Both the position numbers and the translations under genes were made by a program. A DNA stretch of 64,000 nt from Thermoplasmata archaeon (GTDB lineage: Archaea > Thermoplasmatota > DTKX01 > JAHFTX01): NCBI GenBank assembly GCA_023265395.1, contig JAHFTX010000004.1, positions 1 through 64,000 on the forward strand, in the 5' to 3' direction. This document shows, in pieces, positions 42,968 to 51,635 of the stretch (positions are counted from its first letter, which is position 1; each line of letters starts with the position of its first letter). Below the pieces are notes generated by a model. That model saw nothing but the letters and a program-made list of their open reading frames with translations. It was not told the origin of the DNA and searched no databases.

Positions 42968-43250
42968 GGACGCCTCTAGAGGCAACAGCCTTCGCCACAG
43001 CTGCCACCGGGCGGCGTGATTGGCACCTTCGGGGGGTGTGCCCCGCGAGCGAGTCGTCCCATGCCTTCCCCCTTGGATGCCAACGACTTAAGCATAACGT
43101 GCATAACCGCTGATAAATACGCAACTATGAGTAGTGCTTTGCCCCGTCCCTCCAGGACACCCTCGGAGATGGATCCCCCGGCTGAGGACCAGCCGCGGGG
43201 ACAAGAACACTCATGCCCACCGCCGACTGGTCACCACAGAGGATTGCGGC
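42968..43250. promoter_or_regulatory. Divergent promoter region between metH and a secreted protease
   Basis: Contains an AT-rich core: GATAAATA (43112-43119, readable as TATTTATC on the minus strand) and ACTTAAGC (43086-43093), both possible TATA boxes. A 7-base direct repeat, GCATAAC at 43092-43098 and 43101-43107 (period 9), lies next to them and is a candidate operator. The metH leader (~90-120 bases) has small GC hairpins but no riboswitch I can identify. Confidence 0.45.
43092..43107. repeat. Short direct repeat GCATAAC x2, possible operator
   Basis: Two exact 7-base copies with a 2-base spacer, overlapping the predicted core promoter. A two-copy repeat at 9-base period is small for a helical-phase operator, so this may be chance. 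Confidence 0.35.
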
Positions 43251-45056
43251 ATGTTCGCGCGCGGCGGAGTGCTGGTGCTGGCAGCGATGGTGCTGCTACC
43301 GGCAGCGATCCCAGCGATCGCTGAGGGGCCCCTGGCGACCCTCGGCAACGTCGAGGGACCAGGCCGCACCACGTTGCTGCGGCCCGTCCACGTCCCATCC
43401 ATCCGCGCGACGACCAGTGCCAACGACGCCTCCCTCCCCTGGTGGGAGCGCACGTCGATGGACCTCGACCGCGATGGTCTGGCTGATTCTCTGGAGCTAC
43501 GACTCGATGCTGCCCTCTCCCCCTCGCCCGCCGTGACCGAGGAGGGAGCGCACCAGCTGTGGCCGCGATTGCCCCTCGACGCTCCGTTGCAGGTCTTCGT
43601 CGACACCGATGGCGACCCGACCGATTGGCAAGTGGAGGCAATCGCTGCGCTGGGGTTGGATGTCGTCGAGAGATTCGACTTCGTCGACGCCATCCAAGTC
43701 AACGACGTGCCGCCCCAGGCGATCCCTGACCTGCTGAGGATCGACGGGGTCGTCTTCGTCGAGCCGCGTGGGGTGCCAGTGCTCGCTGGAGACATCCAGA
43801 CCCCCTCCAACAAGGTGCGCGACTCGGTCGAGTACTCGCCCTCCACCGCCTGGGATCTCGGCTACCTCGGCCGCAACGTGTCGATCGCCATCATGGACAC
43901 CGGCGTCGACAACGGCCATCCCAGCTACGCCGGCAAGTGGCTCGGCGGGGTCGACGTCAGCAAGCCCGAGACCCCGCTCTGGCCCCGCGACGGCACCTTC
44001 GACGCCGACGATACGCAAGGGCACGCCACCAGCTGCACGGGGATGGCCATGGGCACAGGAGCCCCCGAGGGCACCTACATGGGGGCCGCCCCCGAGGCCA
44101 AGCTCGTCGACCTCCGGATCGGCACGATCTTCGGTGCCGCCCCCGGCGAGGGACCGCAGAACGTCTACGACGCGACCATCCAGGGGACCCAGTGGGCGAT
44201 CACCCACAAGGACGACACGTGGGCGGGTGCCTCTCCTGAGTACTCCGGCATCGAGGTGCTCTCGCTCTCGTGGGGCAACAACGTCGGGGGCAGCTCCGAC
44301 GGCACCGACGTCTACAGCCGCGGCATGACCCAGCTGGTCAACGCCGGCATCGTCGCAGCGGTCGCTGCAGGCAACGCTGGGCCCGACAACGACGGCTTCG
44401 ATGGCCTGGGGAGCTCCGACGAGGTGATCACTATCGGCGCTACCGACGACCAGAACACGATCAACCGTACCGACGACGTCATCGCCGATTACAGCAGCCG
44501 CGGCCCGCGTCGCGACGACGGCGACGGCTACCCCTACGACGAGCTCAAGCCCGACGTCTCCTCCAGCGGCACCGATATCATCCAGGCCAACTTCGACCGC
44601 TTCGGCGATGGCAGCAGCGGCACCTACGGCCCGCGCGGCAGCGGCACCAGCTATGCGACCCCCGCCGTGGCCGGCACCATCGCCGTGATGCGGGAGGCCA
44701 ACACCAACCTCACGCCAGCGGTGACCAAGGAGATCCTGCGGCGCACCGCCGAGCGCCGTGGCGATGCCTTCGACCCCGAGGTCGACCCGTTCTGGAACAA
44801 GGACTTCGGCTGGGGGATCATCGACGGCTACCGCGCCACCAAGCTCGCGTCGGAGATCGATGATGTCTCGGCCATCGACGTCGAAGTGCAGACCTTCATC
44901 ACCAACGTCACCGTCGGCAGCAGCGCGCTGACCGTCTCGGGGGTCGCCTGGCACCGTGTCGGTGAGGAGCTTCGCGCCGTCGAGGTCCGGATCGACGACG
45001 GGCCGTGGCTGCAGGCGCGCGACGAGGGCGTCGACACCACCTTCCAGAACTGGTAG
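43251..45056 (+). CDS. Secreted subtilisin-like protease (S8), ends at an in-frame TAG
   Basis: 601 residues. Signal peptide MFARGGVLVLAAMVLLPAAI, short calcium-type acidic motif (MDLDRDGLADSLELRL), an inhibitor-like propeptide (~100-195), then the catalytic domain with Asp216 (IAIMDTGVDNG), His258 (DTQGHATSCTG), the oxyanion Asn in AVAAGNAGPD and Ser467 (GSGTSYATPAVAG). After the catalytic domain (~residue 555) a beta-sandwich begins (VTVGSSALTVSGVAWHRVGE) and is broken at codon 602 by TAG. The same frame stays open for 101 more codons and encodes a transmembrane helix. ATG 43251 follows AGAGGA by 8 bases. The product as terminated would be secreted without anchor. Confidence 0.9.
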   Translation: MFARGGVLVLAAMVLLPAAIPAIAEGPLATLGNVEGPGRTTLLRPVHVPSIRATTSANDASLPWWERTSMDLDRDGLADSLELRLDAALSPSPAVTEEGAHQLWPRLPLDAPLQVFVDTDGDPTDWQVEAIAALGLDVVERFDFVDAIQVNDVPPQAIPDLLRIDGVVFVEPRGVPVLAGDIQTPSNKVRDSVEYSPSTAWDLGYLGRNVSIAIMDTGVDNGHPSYAGKWLGGVDVSKPETPLWPRDGTFDADDTQGHATSCTGMAMGTGAPEGTYMGAAPEAKLVDLRIGTIFGAAPGEGPQNVYDATIQGTQWAITHKDDTWAGASPEYSGIEVLSLSWGNNVGGSSDGTDVYSRGMTQLVNAGIVAAVAAGNAGPDNDGFDGLGSSDEVITIGATDDQNTINRTDDVIADYSSRGPRRDDGDGYPYDELKPDVSSSGTDIIQANFDRFGDGSSGTYGPRGSGTSYATPAVAGTIAVMREANTNLTPAVTKEILRRTAERRGDAFDPEVDPFWNKDFGWGIIDGYRATKLASEIDDVSAIDVEVQTFITNVTVGSSALTVSGVAWHRVGEELRAVEVRIDDGPWLQARDEGVDTTFQNW

Positions 45057-45362
45057 GTCAAGATGCCACTTGCCGGACAGGCGGTGGGCAACCACACCGT
45101 GCAGGCGCGAGCGATCACCGAGGGCGCGGTCGGGTTGCACGACGAGTCCACCTTCACCCTGACCTCACCACCCTCGGCGACGAGCTCCAGCGTCGGCTCG
45201 GGTTGGCTCCTGTGGTTCCTTGGCGCGCTGGTGATGGGTGCCGCGATCTTCGTGACCTATCGGCACCTGCGGAACCGCCGTCTGCGCCCGACCCTCGCCC
45301 AAGAGGTCGGGAGCGAGCCAGCACCGGCCCACGCCGACCCCGCCGACGTCGTGGAGCGGTAG
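45057..45362 (+). other. In-frame continuation of the protease after TAG: beta domain end, TM helix, tail
   Basis: Directly after the TAG at 45054-45056 the same frame runs 101 codons to another TAG: it completes the sandwich (GNHTVQARAITEGAVGLHDE, then STFTLTS), then a transmembrane helix (WLLWFLGALVMGAAIFVTY) and a basic/acidic cytoplasmic tail. This matches the layout of other anchored surface proteins in the window, so the TAG most likely replaced a Trp or Tyr codon (NW*VKMP). Readthrough, a strain-specific truncation or a sequencing error are all possible. Independent start at ATG 45063 would lack a signal peptide. Confidence 0.8.
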
Positions 45363-45377
45363 GGCTAAGGCCTGCGT

Positions 45378-46088
45378 GTGGCAACGTCACCGATGGTCCC
45401 CCAGAGCGCGGACCTCGCGGGCGGGACCTACCAGCAGCTGCGACTGGAGGTCACCACGGGGCTGACCCCAGAGCAGGTGCGGCGCCGCCAGCATCGGGTG
45501 CCGACCGACATGGTGTTCGTCTTCAGCGCCCCCGGACGAGACCCTGTCCACTGCACGATCGAGGATGCCCAGCCGATGGCGCTGGGCGAGACTGTCCTGG
45601 CGCTGCTGCACACGCGCAAGCGCTACCATCGCGACTTCTTCGGCCAGGGCCCCTTCCACTGGGAGTTCTGGCTCAGCCCCGTCGGCGGCGAGGCGGTGCA
45701 GCTGAGCATGCGCCCGATGGGAGGGCACCTCGTGCCGCGGCGCACCATCGAGGGTCAACGGGAGGCCGTCGAAGGACTCCTCGTGGGCGCCGCCCAGCTC
45801 GGCTGGGACACCTCACGCATCCACAGCACCGGCCTCGCCGCCTGGCTCGACGCCTATTATGAGAGCCCGGTCGGGGCGTGGCTCTGCCTGCAATTCGACG
45901 AGCTGCGGGTCGAGCTGCCGCTGCGCCGAATCGTCGAGGAGACGCTTGGCGCCATGGACCAGGATGCCGCCATCCAGGGTCGTCGCCTCAAGCCCGCCTT
46001 CGATGAGCGGGAGGACGAGGCGACGCGGGTCAGCTCAGGACTGCGACGGTGGTTGACGCCTGAGGAGGCCGGGCGGACCAAGGGCTGA
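45378..46088 (+). CDS. Hypothetical cytoplasmic protein, 236 aa
   Basis: Not recognised. It has a mixed alpha/beta pattern without signal peptide or membrane segment: QQLRLEVTTGLTPEQVRRRQ, FVFSAPGRDPVHCTIEDAQP, FHWEFWLSPVGGEAVQLSMR and WLCLQFDELRVELPLRRIVE. The C-terminus is charged (PAFDEREDEATRVSSGL). GTG 45378 lies 15 bases after the protease frame; ATG 45393 is an alternative start. Probably on the protease transcript. Confidence 0.65.
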   Translation: MATSPMVPQSADLAGGTYQQLRLEVTTGLTPEQVRRRQHRVPTDMVFVFSAPGRDPVHCTIEDAQPMALGETVLALLHTRKRYHRDFFGQGPFHWEFWLSPVGGEAVQLSMRPMGGHLVPRRTIEGQREAVEGLLVGAAQLGWDTSRIHSTGLAAWLDAYYESPVGAWLCLQFDELRVELPLRRIVEETLGAMDQDAAIQGRRLKPAFDEREDEATRVSSGLRRWLTPEEAGRTKG

Positions 46089-46364
46089 GAGCAGCGCTCT
46101 TGCCGACCGTCGAGCTCTCAGACCATGGCGACCGACAGGTGAGCCGTCAGCCCTTGGGCCCTGGCGGTACCGGCTCCATCATCACGATAGCTCCCTCCAC
46201 CGTTGAGGCATTCGCGGCCGGGGCAGGAGAGGAGCCTGAACTAGGGATCACCAAGAGACCACTGGCGTGATCCTGGTCCACCCAGCCGGTCAGAGCTGAT
46301 TCCCAGGCAGGAGGCACCCGGGTCGTCAAGCTGCGGGACGACGTTGCCACTGATCCAGACGATC

Positions 46365-46883
46365 CTACGTGCCCGGCGGCCGCTGCCACGGAGGGACCAC
46401 ACCCGCTGGGCCGTAGGTCCCCGGGGGGTACGCCCCAGGGGGCGGGCCGTAGGCGCCGTAGGGATCTGGGCTGTAGATCGGAGGATAGGGCCCTGGCGGG
46501 GCGTAGGGGTGGTGCTGCGCGTAGGGGGAGCCGTACCCCGGTGGTGGCGGCTGACCCGCACCGTATGGGGCGTAGGGCGGCGGGGGAGCGGCCATCGGCG
46601 GCGGGGCCCCGGGAGGGGGGAGATAGGGTTGAGGTGGGGAACTGACCAACCCATAGAGCAGGACGATACTTCCGATCAGACCAAAGAGGAGCATTCCGCA
46701 GGTCAGAGCGGGAATCGCGGATCCGGATCCACAGTCCGAGATGTTGACGTGGGAAGTGTTGTTGAGAGCGGTCCTATCCTGCTCGCACGAGACGGTACTA
46801 TCGATCTCGAGGACCAAGGCATAGAGGAGGCTCCCCGTCAGTACGAGCAGGGCCACCCCCGCGATCACGAAGTTCTGTCGCAC
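46365..46883 (-). CDS. Small two-helix membrane protein with Pro/Tyr/Gly-rich tail
   Basis: About 172 residues from GTG 46883. Helix 1 is FVIAGVALLVLTGSLLYALV; a ~40-residue loop holds three Cys (VSCEQD, SDCGSG, ALTCG), likely outside; helix 2 is MLLFGLIGSIVLLYGLVS. The C-terminal ~85 residues are low-complexity Pro/Tyr/Gly/Ala (PPPYAPYGAGQPPPPGYGSP), probably cytoplasmic and disordered. GTG is chosen since longer in-frame extensions add non-membrane sequence upstream of the helix. Family unknown; such proline-rich tails often bind signalling domains. Confidence 0.6.
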   Translation of the reverse strand: MRQNFVIAGVALLVLTGSLLYALVLEIDSTVSCEQDRTALNNTSHVNISDCGSGSAIPALTCGMLLFGLIGSIVLLYGLVSSPPQPYLPPPGAPPPMAAPPPPYAPYGAGQPPPPGYGSPYAQHHPYAPPGPYPPIYSPDPYGAYGPPPGAYPPGTYGPAGVVPPWQRPPGT

Positions 46884-47238
46884 GGTTGGTCCCTGCTCCC
46901 CTTGGTCTGGATTGTTCCTGAACGTCCATACACATCCAACGTGATAGTTTTCGCGGCATTCCCCGGGGGAGCCGCGCGCGATCGTCACGGACCTTGCGCA
47001 TGTGACTCGATTCCCCACAACAGCCTCAGCAGGAGAAACTCCTCAGGTGGTGCAAGAGGATGAGAAGGTGAATCAGGCCATTCGGAGGGGAGTACGGGTT
47101 TCTGCGCGAGGCAGTGGCGGAGCGTGGATGACCTCGACGGGCCCCGCCCAGGTCGACTCGACGAATCCGACGGCGGCATCCCAAAGGGAGGCAGGTGCCC
47201 ATCTCAGAGGAGAATCTTGCCGCAGAGGTCCGGCGCCC
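46884..47238. other. Gene-free 355-base interval
   Basis: Nothing convincing on either strand. A TATA-like GTGTATGG (minus strand, ~46934) could serve the small membrane protein. Reading frames that cross this interval are complementary to the methyltransferase or lack coding bias. Confidence 0.4.
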
Positions 47239-48036
47239 TCAGGTGTGGGACTCGCGTCGAGCGGCAAGGACCAGGAAGAAGGGGATCCTCCCCGTGCATT
47301 CGAGCTCGGGGTAGGTCGCGATGTCCTTCTTCGTCGCCCGAGGCTCGGACAATCCGGTGATGGCGAAGCCGCTACTGCCGAGCAGCTTGAACCAGCTTTC
47401 GAGCGGACGGTGCCAATAGATGGTGTCAAAGGGCCGTTTCAACCGCGGCATCGTCCAGTGGGTGATGCCGGTCCGCTCCTCGAAGTACCGGTCGATCTGG
47501 ATCGCGCCCAGATGGCCGTTGGCATCGCGTTCCCACGTGTCTGCGGCAGTGTTGACGGGATGGGCGATGGAGAACACGAGCCGTCCGCGGGGTCGGAGCA
47601 GCCGGTGTGCCCCGCGGAGGACTCGCGGGAGGTCTGGCATGTCCATCAAGGACATGCACCCGACGACGAGGTCGAAGGTCCCTGGAGCCCACGCACGGGA
47701 GGCGCTCCGTGCGTCCATCGCACGAAAATCGATTCCCAGCGGCTTGCGCGCTTCGCGCGCCTGTGCGCGCGCGATCATCTCGCGCGACCAATCGATCCCG
47801 GTGACCTTCGCACCACGGCGTGCGAGGCTGCGAGTGAACCTCCCTTGCCCACACCCGAGGTCGAGGACCCGCCGACCGCGGATTGGCCCGATCGCCTTGA
47901 GGAGGGCGGGTCCGTGCACCCGGTCTCGCGAGTGGTCCTTTCCAGATTCCTGGAAGTCGTCATAGGCCTCGATGGAACGATCCCACGCAATCCGGGCTTG
48001 CGCCGCCACCCCTCGTCGTCGTTTCCCCTGCGCCAT
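47239..48036 (-). CDS. Class I SAM-dependent methyltransferase
   Basis: 265 residues. Motif I VLDLGCGQGRFTRSLARRG (AdoMet glycine loop), motif II VTGIDWSREM (acidic residue for ribose), motif III region FRAMDARS and motif IV FDLVVGCMSLMDMPDL are all present, followed by LRPRGRLVFSIAHPVN. The last ~90 residues (YWHRPLESWFKLLGSSGFAI) are typical of ubiquinone/menaquinone- or small-molecule methyltransferases. Substrate is not determined. ATG 48036 is preferred to 48051 because a TATA box (ATTTAGTAT) lies ~26 bases upstream. Confidence 0.88.
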   Translation of the reverse strand: MAQGKRRRGVAAQARIAWDRSIEAYDDFQESGKDHSRDRVHGPALLKAIGPIRGRRVLDLGCGQGRFTRSLARRGAKVTGIDWSREMIARAQAREARKPLGIDFRAMDARSASRAWAPGTFDLVVGCMSLMDMPDLPRVLRGAHRLLRPRGRLVFSIAHPVNTAADTWERDANGHLGAIQIDRYFEERTGITHWTMPRLKRPFDTIYWHRPLESWFKLLGSSGFAITGLSEPRATKKDIATYPELECTGRIPFFLVLAARRESHT

Positions 48037-48056
48037 CGAAAACCGCACCATCTGGG

Positions 48057-48068
48057 GATACTAAATGC
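48057..48068 (-). promoter_or_regulatory. TATA box of the methyltransferase
   Basis: CATTTAGTATCC on the minus strand, centred 26 bases before ATG 48036 (leaderless spacing), which decides that start over ATG 48051. Confidence 0.55.
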
Positions 48069-48270
48069 GGCCCTCTCCCCGGAGGGGAGCCTGCACGGGA
48101 TGCGCACGAGGCGGTCGAGGACCGTACCTGCTGCGTCGATTACCGCACCAGAAGGGTCCATTCGCACCAAGCCTCATACCATGGAGACGACGCAACGAGG
48201 GGTGGCTTCACGCACCCAGGGGGCGCCACAAGGCGCAAGGTGGGAATACCTCGGGAAGTAGACCATGAGC

Positions 48271-48280
48271 CTTACATAGG
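48271..48280 (+). promoter_or_regulatory. TATA box of the multi-helix membrane protein operon
   Basis: CTTACATAGG centred 26 bases before the ATG at 48301; leaderless spacing. Confidence 0.6.
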
Positions 48281-48300
48281 CGACCTCGGCTGCAGCGCCC

Positions 48301-49785
48301 ATGGCCGATGGTCTGACGGAAGCGGAACAGGGGACGCCGCTCGAGTCTGAAGCGCCGGCCGTCGCGACCCTCGTGCCGCTGCCCGACATCATCCCAGGGG
48401 ACCTCCCCGACGGTACCGTCCCGATCGAGGCGATGGAGAGCATCCACTGGACTCCCCCTCGCCCGCGCTGGCGCTGGCATCCCTTCTCACCGGGAGGTTA
48501 CATCGGGACCGTCCGGGTCGCACAGGGGTATCGACTCATTGAGTTCGGGTTCCTCTTCGCCCTCATCCTCACCGCCGGCAGCAACGCCCTGCAGGCAGCC
48601 ATCGTCAGCTGGGGACCCTCAGCTGCACCGACCGACGTGGCTGGCCTGGTCGGGTTGCTGCTCAACCGCGTTGGACTGGCACTCGCTCTGATCGGTCTGG
48701 ACCTTTGCGGGTACCTCGATACGCTGGCGATCATCCTCGGCTTCCTGCTGGTCACGCTCGCGGCGGCACAAGCGCCGCGCCGACCCCGGACACTGCTCCT
48801 GAGCGTGGCAGCACTGGCGTTGTTCCTCGTCATCGTCGCGGCGGACCAGATCGGTGCATACGCCGTCCTTGGTGGAGGCCTGGCAGGCGCGTTGGTCCGC
48901 GCCGTGCTCGTGGCGACCCCATTCCTGTTGGTGGCCTCTGCCTACAGCACCAGGCTCGAGCAGTCCCTCGTGACGACCTACGCGGCCACGCTGTTGCTCG
49001 CCCAGTTCGTCGGCTCGCTGCTGCCGCTGCCTGCCCTCCAGGTGGTGCTGGCGAAGTTCCTGGTGGTGTGGGTCGCGCTGGCGGCCGGAGCCATCGGGTT
49101 CCACCTGCTCGCCAATCGCCTCTCGGCATTCGATCCCGCGCCGCCGCTAAAGCAGCGACTCCTCCCGATCGAGGTCCCGACCACGCACTCCGCCCGGATC
49201 GGCCTGCGCGCGCTGCGGCACAGCCGGGGCCATCAGGCCGCGGCTCTGACCGTCGCACTGTTGGTGCTGGTGAGCCTGCCATCGATCGCGGCCGTCGGCG
49301 ACTCCTTGGTCGATCGGCCGACCCATCGCCTCGCCGGCGGGATGGTCCTCACCCCGATCGAGGTCACGACGGTCACGGGCAGCGTCAGCGAGGGAGAGAC
49401 CATCGAGATCCCGGTCGAGGTCACACAGAGCATGGTCGTGGCGCTCAACCTCACCCTGCTCTTTGCCGACGAGCCCGACCAGTCGCGGCACACCAACCAA
49501 CCGGATTCCTTCTCGGTCGAAGCGGCGGTCCCCGGGGGTCCCATCGCCAGTGGCGCGGCGACGAACCCCCACAACGGGGAAGGCAGCATCGCCCTGACCC
49601 TCTACGACGGCGATCAGGTCGACCTAGACGCGGTACCCGTGAGTATCAACGTCACGCTCTCCGACGCCGGCGACCAGACCCCCAGCATCGGACCCAACGT
49701 CCTGGGGCTTCGGACCAACGCCGACCGCTCCAACGATTTCTCCCTCACCCTCTACGTCGTCGCCTTCCAGCCGGCCGATGGATAG
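48301..49785 (+). CDS. Multi-helix membrane protein with C-terminal ectodomain (494 aa)
   Basis: The first ~65 residues are acidic and Pro-rich, then about eight hydrophobic helices run to ~355 (FGFLFALILTAGSNALQAAI; TLLLSVAALALFLVIVAADQ; FLVVWVALAAGAIGFHLLA; ALTVALLVLVSLPSIAAVG). The last ~140 residues are beta-rich and probably outside (MVVALNLTLLFADEPDQSRH; IALTLYDGDQVDLDAVPVSI). No transporter or enzyme family recognised. A TATA box lies 26 bases before the ATG. Its end overlaps the aldo-keto reductase gene by 8 bases. Function unknown. Confidence 0.8.
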   Translation: MADGLTEAEQGTPLESEAPAVATLVPLPDIIPGDLPDGTVPIEAMESIHWTPPRPRWRWHPFSPGGYIGTVRVAQGYRLIEFGFLFALILTAGSNALQAAIVSWGPSAAPTDVAGLVGLLLNRVGLALALIGLDLCGYLDTLAIILGFLLVTLAAAQAPRRPRTLLLSVAALALFLVIVAADQIGAYAVLGGGLAGALVRAVLVATPFLLVASAYSTRLEQSLVTTYAATLLLAQFVGSLLPLPALQVVLAKFLVVWVALAAGAIGFHLLANRLSAFDPAPPLKQRLLPIEVPTTHSARIGLRALRHSRGHQAAALTVALLVLVSLPSIAAVGDSLVDRPTHRLAGGMVLTPIEVTTVTGSVSEGETIEIPVEVTQSMVVALNLTLLFADEPDQSRHTNQPDSFSVEAAVPGGPIASGAATNPHNGEGSIALTLYDGDQVDLDAVPVSINVTLSDAGDQTPSIGPNVLGLRTNADRSNDFSLTLYVVAFQPADG

Positions 49786-51403
49786 CGTGACGCGCAGCCG
49801 CGTCACCGCGGCCTTCTTGAGGGGAAGCCCCGCTGAGGCCTTGGGCGCGCACATGGGACGGATGGGGGGATTCGCGACCGCCGCCGGGACCGCGGGCTTC
49901 GCTGCAGCGCACCCGCTGGGACACCAGCGCGCCCATCTGCGCCTGGGTGGGACAGGTCTGACGGTCAGCGGCGTCGGCTTCGGTTGCTACCGCGTCTCCT
50001 ATCGCAGCCCGTCCCATCATCAGGCCCTGGTGCAAGCGCTGCTGGGCGGTGTCAACCTCATCGACACCTCCACCAACTACACCAACGGCGAGAGTGAGCG
50101 CTTGGTGGGTGAGGTCCTCACCGAACAGATCGGGGGGGGAACGCTTCGCCGCGAGGAGGTCGTCGTCGTCACCAAGGCCGGGTACCTCCAGGGCGAGAAC
50201 TACCAGATCGCCCTGATGCGCGAGTTCCACAGCAACCCCTATCCGGAAGTCGTCAAGATCCAGGACCAGCTGTGGCATTGCATCTCGCCGGAGTTCCTCG
50301 CCGACCAACTGGACCGCTCGCTCAAGCGGTTACAGCTGCGCAGCGTCGACGTGCTGCTGCTGCACAACCCCGAATACTTCCTCAAGGCGGCCCACATGCA
50401 CGGCGCTGCAGACGAGCGCGTGTCCACGGAGTACTACCGCCGCCTGGGCGCGGCCTTCCTGCATCTGGAGGAGGAGGTGAACGAGGGTCGGATCGCCTGG
50501 TATGGCATCAGCTCCAACACCTTCGTCGAGTCGACGCAGGAGCCCGAGTTCACCTCGCTGCAGCGGGTGCTCGAGACCGTCGGGTCGGTGATTGGCAAGG
50601 AGCACCACCTGCAGGTGGTGCAGCTGCCCGCGAACCTCGTCGAACCGGGGGCGGCGCTCGAGCACAATCAGCGGGGTGGCACCATGTCCGCGCTGGAGCT
50701 GGCGGCCGAGGCGGACCTTGGGGTGCTCATCAACCGCCCGCTCAACGGCTACGACGCTCGGAGGCTGCATCGGCTGGCAGACATCCCTGCCACCAAGGAG
50801 GCGCCCCCCCCTGCCGGGGTCGATGCCCAGCTCCAGGCGATCGGGCGCTTCGAGGAATCCTTCCTCGCCCAGCTGCGGACGGAGCTCGGCGCCGAGCACG
50901 AGGCTATCGCCCCCCTGGAGTCCTTCCTGGTCATCGGCTCTCAACTGGGTTCGGCGTGGCGACGGCTGGGGAGCTATGAGAACTGGTGCGAGGTACGCGA
51001 GGGCGCCCTCGAGCCACGGTTGCGTGGGATCGGGCACGTCATGGCGGCAGCCGACGGGGGCGCCGGTGGACCCTTGCGCGTCCAGGCCCAGGACTACGTC
51101 GCGCAGGTGCGAGTGCTCCTGGGGCTCCTCGATGCCCACTACGCCGCCTCGGGCCGCGCGGAGCGACAGGCCTGGCATGACCACCTCGAGCCTGTGCTCC
51201 CCCCTTCGTTGCAGGGACTCTCCCTCAGCCAGAAGGCCATCGTGCTCCTGCGCAGCCTGCCTGCCGACCCGTGCGTGCTCGTGGGCATGCGCCAGCCCGC
51301 ATACGTGCGTGATGTGATCGGCGCGATGGCGTACGAACCTCCTGCGGCGGGCGCAGAGCTGTGGCGAAGGATCGGCGGGGCACCGCCGATGCCAAGGGAG
51401 TGA
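49778..51403 (+). CDS. Aldo/keto-reductase-family protein, extended (541 aa)
   Basis: The AKR barrel is visible from ~55 to ~330: LRLGGTGLTVSGVGFGCYRV, then DTSTNYTNGESERLVGEVL (catalytic Asp and Tyr), VVVVTKAGY (Lys), VDVLLLHNPEYFL (His) and IAWYGISSNTF. Residues ~330-540 form a larger C-terminal part, with VLINRPLNGYDARRLHRLAD in place of the usual closing strands and a helical tail ending in VLVGMRQPAYVRDVIGAMAY, which looks like the family's final helix after a ~150-residue insertion. NAD(P)H use is likely. The 8-base overlap with the upstream membrane protein and 4-base overlap with the next gene imply one operon. Substrate unknown. Confidence 0.8.
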   Translation: MDSVTRSRVTAAFLRGSPAEALGAHMGRMGGFATAAGTAGFAAAHPLGHQRAHLRLGGTGLTVSGVGFGCYRVSYRSPSHHQALVQALLGGVNLIDTSTNYTNGESERLVGEVLTEQIGGGTLRREEVVVVTKAGYLQGENYQIALMREFHSNPYPEVVKIQDQLWHCISPEFLADQLDRSLKRLQLRSVDVLLLHNPEYFLKAAHMHGAADERVSTEYYRRLGAAFLHLEEEVNEGRIAWYGISSNTFVESTQEPEFTSLQRVLETVGSVIGKEHHLQVVQLPANLVEPGAALEHNQRGGTMSALELAAEADLGVLINRPLNGYDARRLHRLADIPATKEAPPPAGVDAQLQAIGRFEESFLAQLRTELGAEHEAIAPLESFLVIGSQLGSAWRRLGSYENWCEVREGALEPRLRGIGHVMAAADGGAGGPLRVQAQDYVAQVRVLLGLLDAHYAASGRAERQAWHDHLEPVLPPSLQGLSLSQKAIVLLRSLPADPCVLVGMRQPAYVRDVIGAMAYEPPAAGAELWRRIGGAPPMPRE

Positions 51404-51606
51404 TCGTCATCCCGCGGCGCAAGTATGGCCGGTTGACCCGCCCGGTACCCCCGACGCCCAAGGAGAAGTGCCCGCAGTGTCTGCTGGGCCGCCCCTGTCC
51501 GATCCATGGGACGACGGGTGGCGTCGCGCCCGACCTTCGCCAGGGAGGTCAGGCGCCGCAGAAGCCAGGCAAGCGCAAGAGGGGCCCCAAGCAGCGATTC
51601 AAGTGA
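51400..51606 (+). CDS. Small basic zinc-type protein, 68 aa
   Basis: GTG 51400 overlaps the reductase TGA (GTGA), the same coupling seen elsewhere in the window. The protein has CPQCLLGRPCPIH (CxxC then CxxH), a likely zinc knuckle, and a Lys/Arg/Gly-rich tail (GKRKRGPKQRFK) suited to nucleic-acid binding. No family recognised. Confidence 0.6.
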   Translation: MIVIPRRKYGRLTRPVPPTPKEKCPQCLLGRPCPIHGTTGGVAPDLRQGGQAPQKPGKRKRGPKQRFK

Positions 51607-51635
51607 GCGCCCGGAGCGCGGCCAAAGGGCTACCG

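Noticed and set aside
40760-42979. 739-codon open frame on the plus strand
   Set aside because: Complementary to metH, which has unmistakable catalytic motifs; the plus-strand translation has no recognisable domain.
42968-43080. Cobalamin or SAM riboswitch upstream of metH
   Set aside because: The leader is GC-rich with short hairpins, but no B12-box, SAM-box or kink-turn core was found, and these riboswitches are rare in archaea.
45054-45056. Pyrrolysine recoding of the in-frame TAG
   Set aside because: Many genes in the window end in TAG (for example those ending at 15223, 17748, 49785 and those on the minus strand ending at 2490, 6555 and 23072), so TAG is an ordinary stop here; no pylT or pylS is visible and no conserved catalytic position lies at codon 602.
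46147-46389. 80-codon minus-strand ORF after the Pro/Tyr-rich membrane protein
   Set aside because: GTG start overlaps the upstream gene by 25 bases, no ribosome site, no domain, mixed codon use; possible but not supported.
47002-48261. 419-codon plus-strand frame
   Set aside because: Antisense to the methyltransferase and extends through the gene-free interval; composition is not coding-like.
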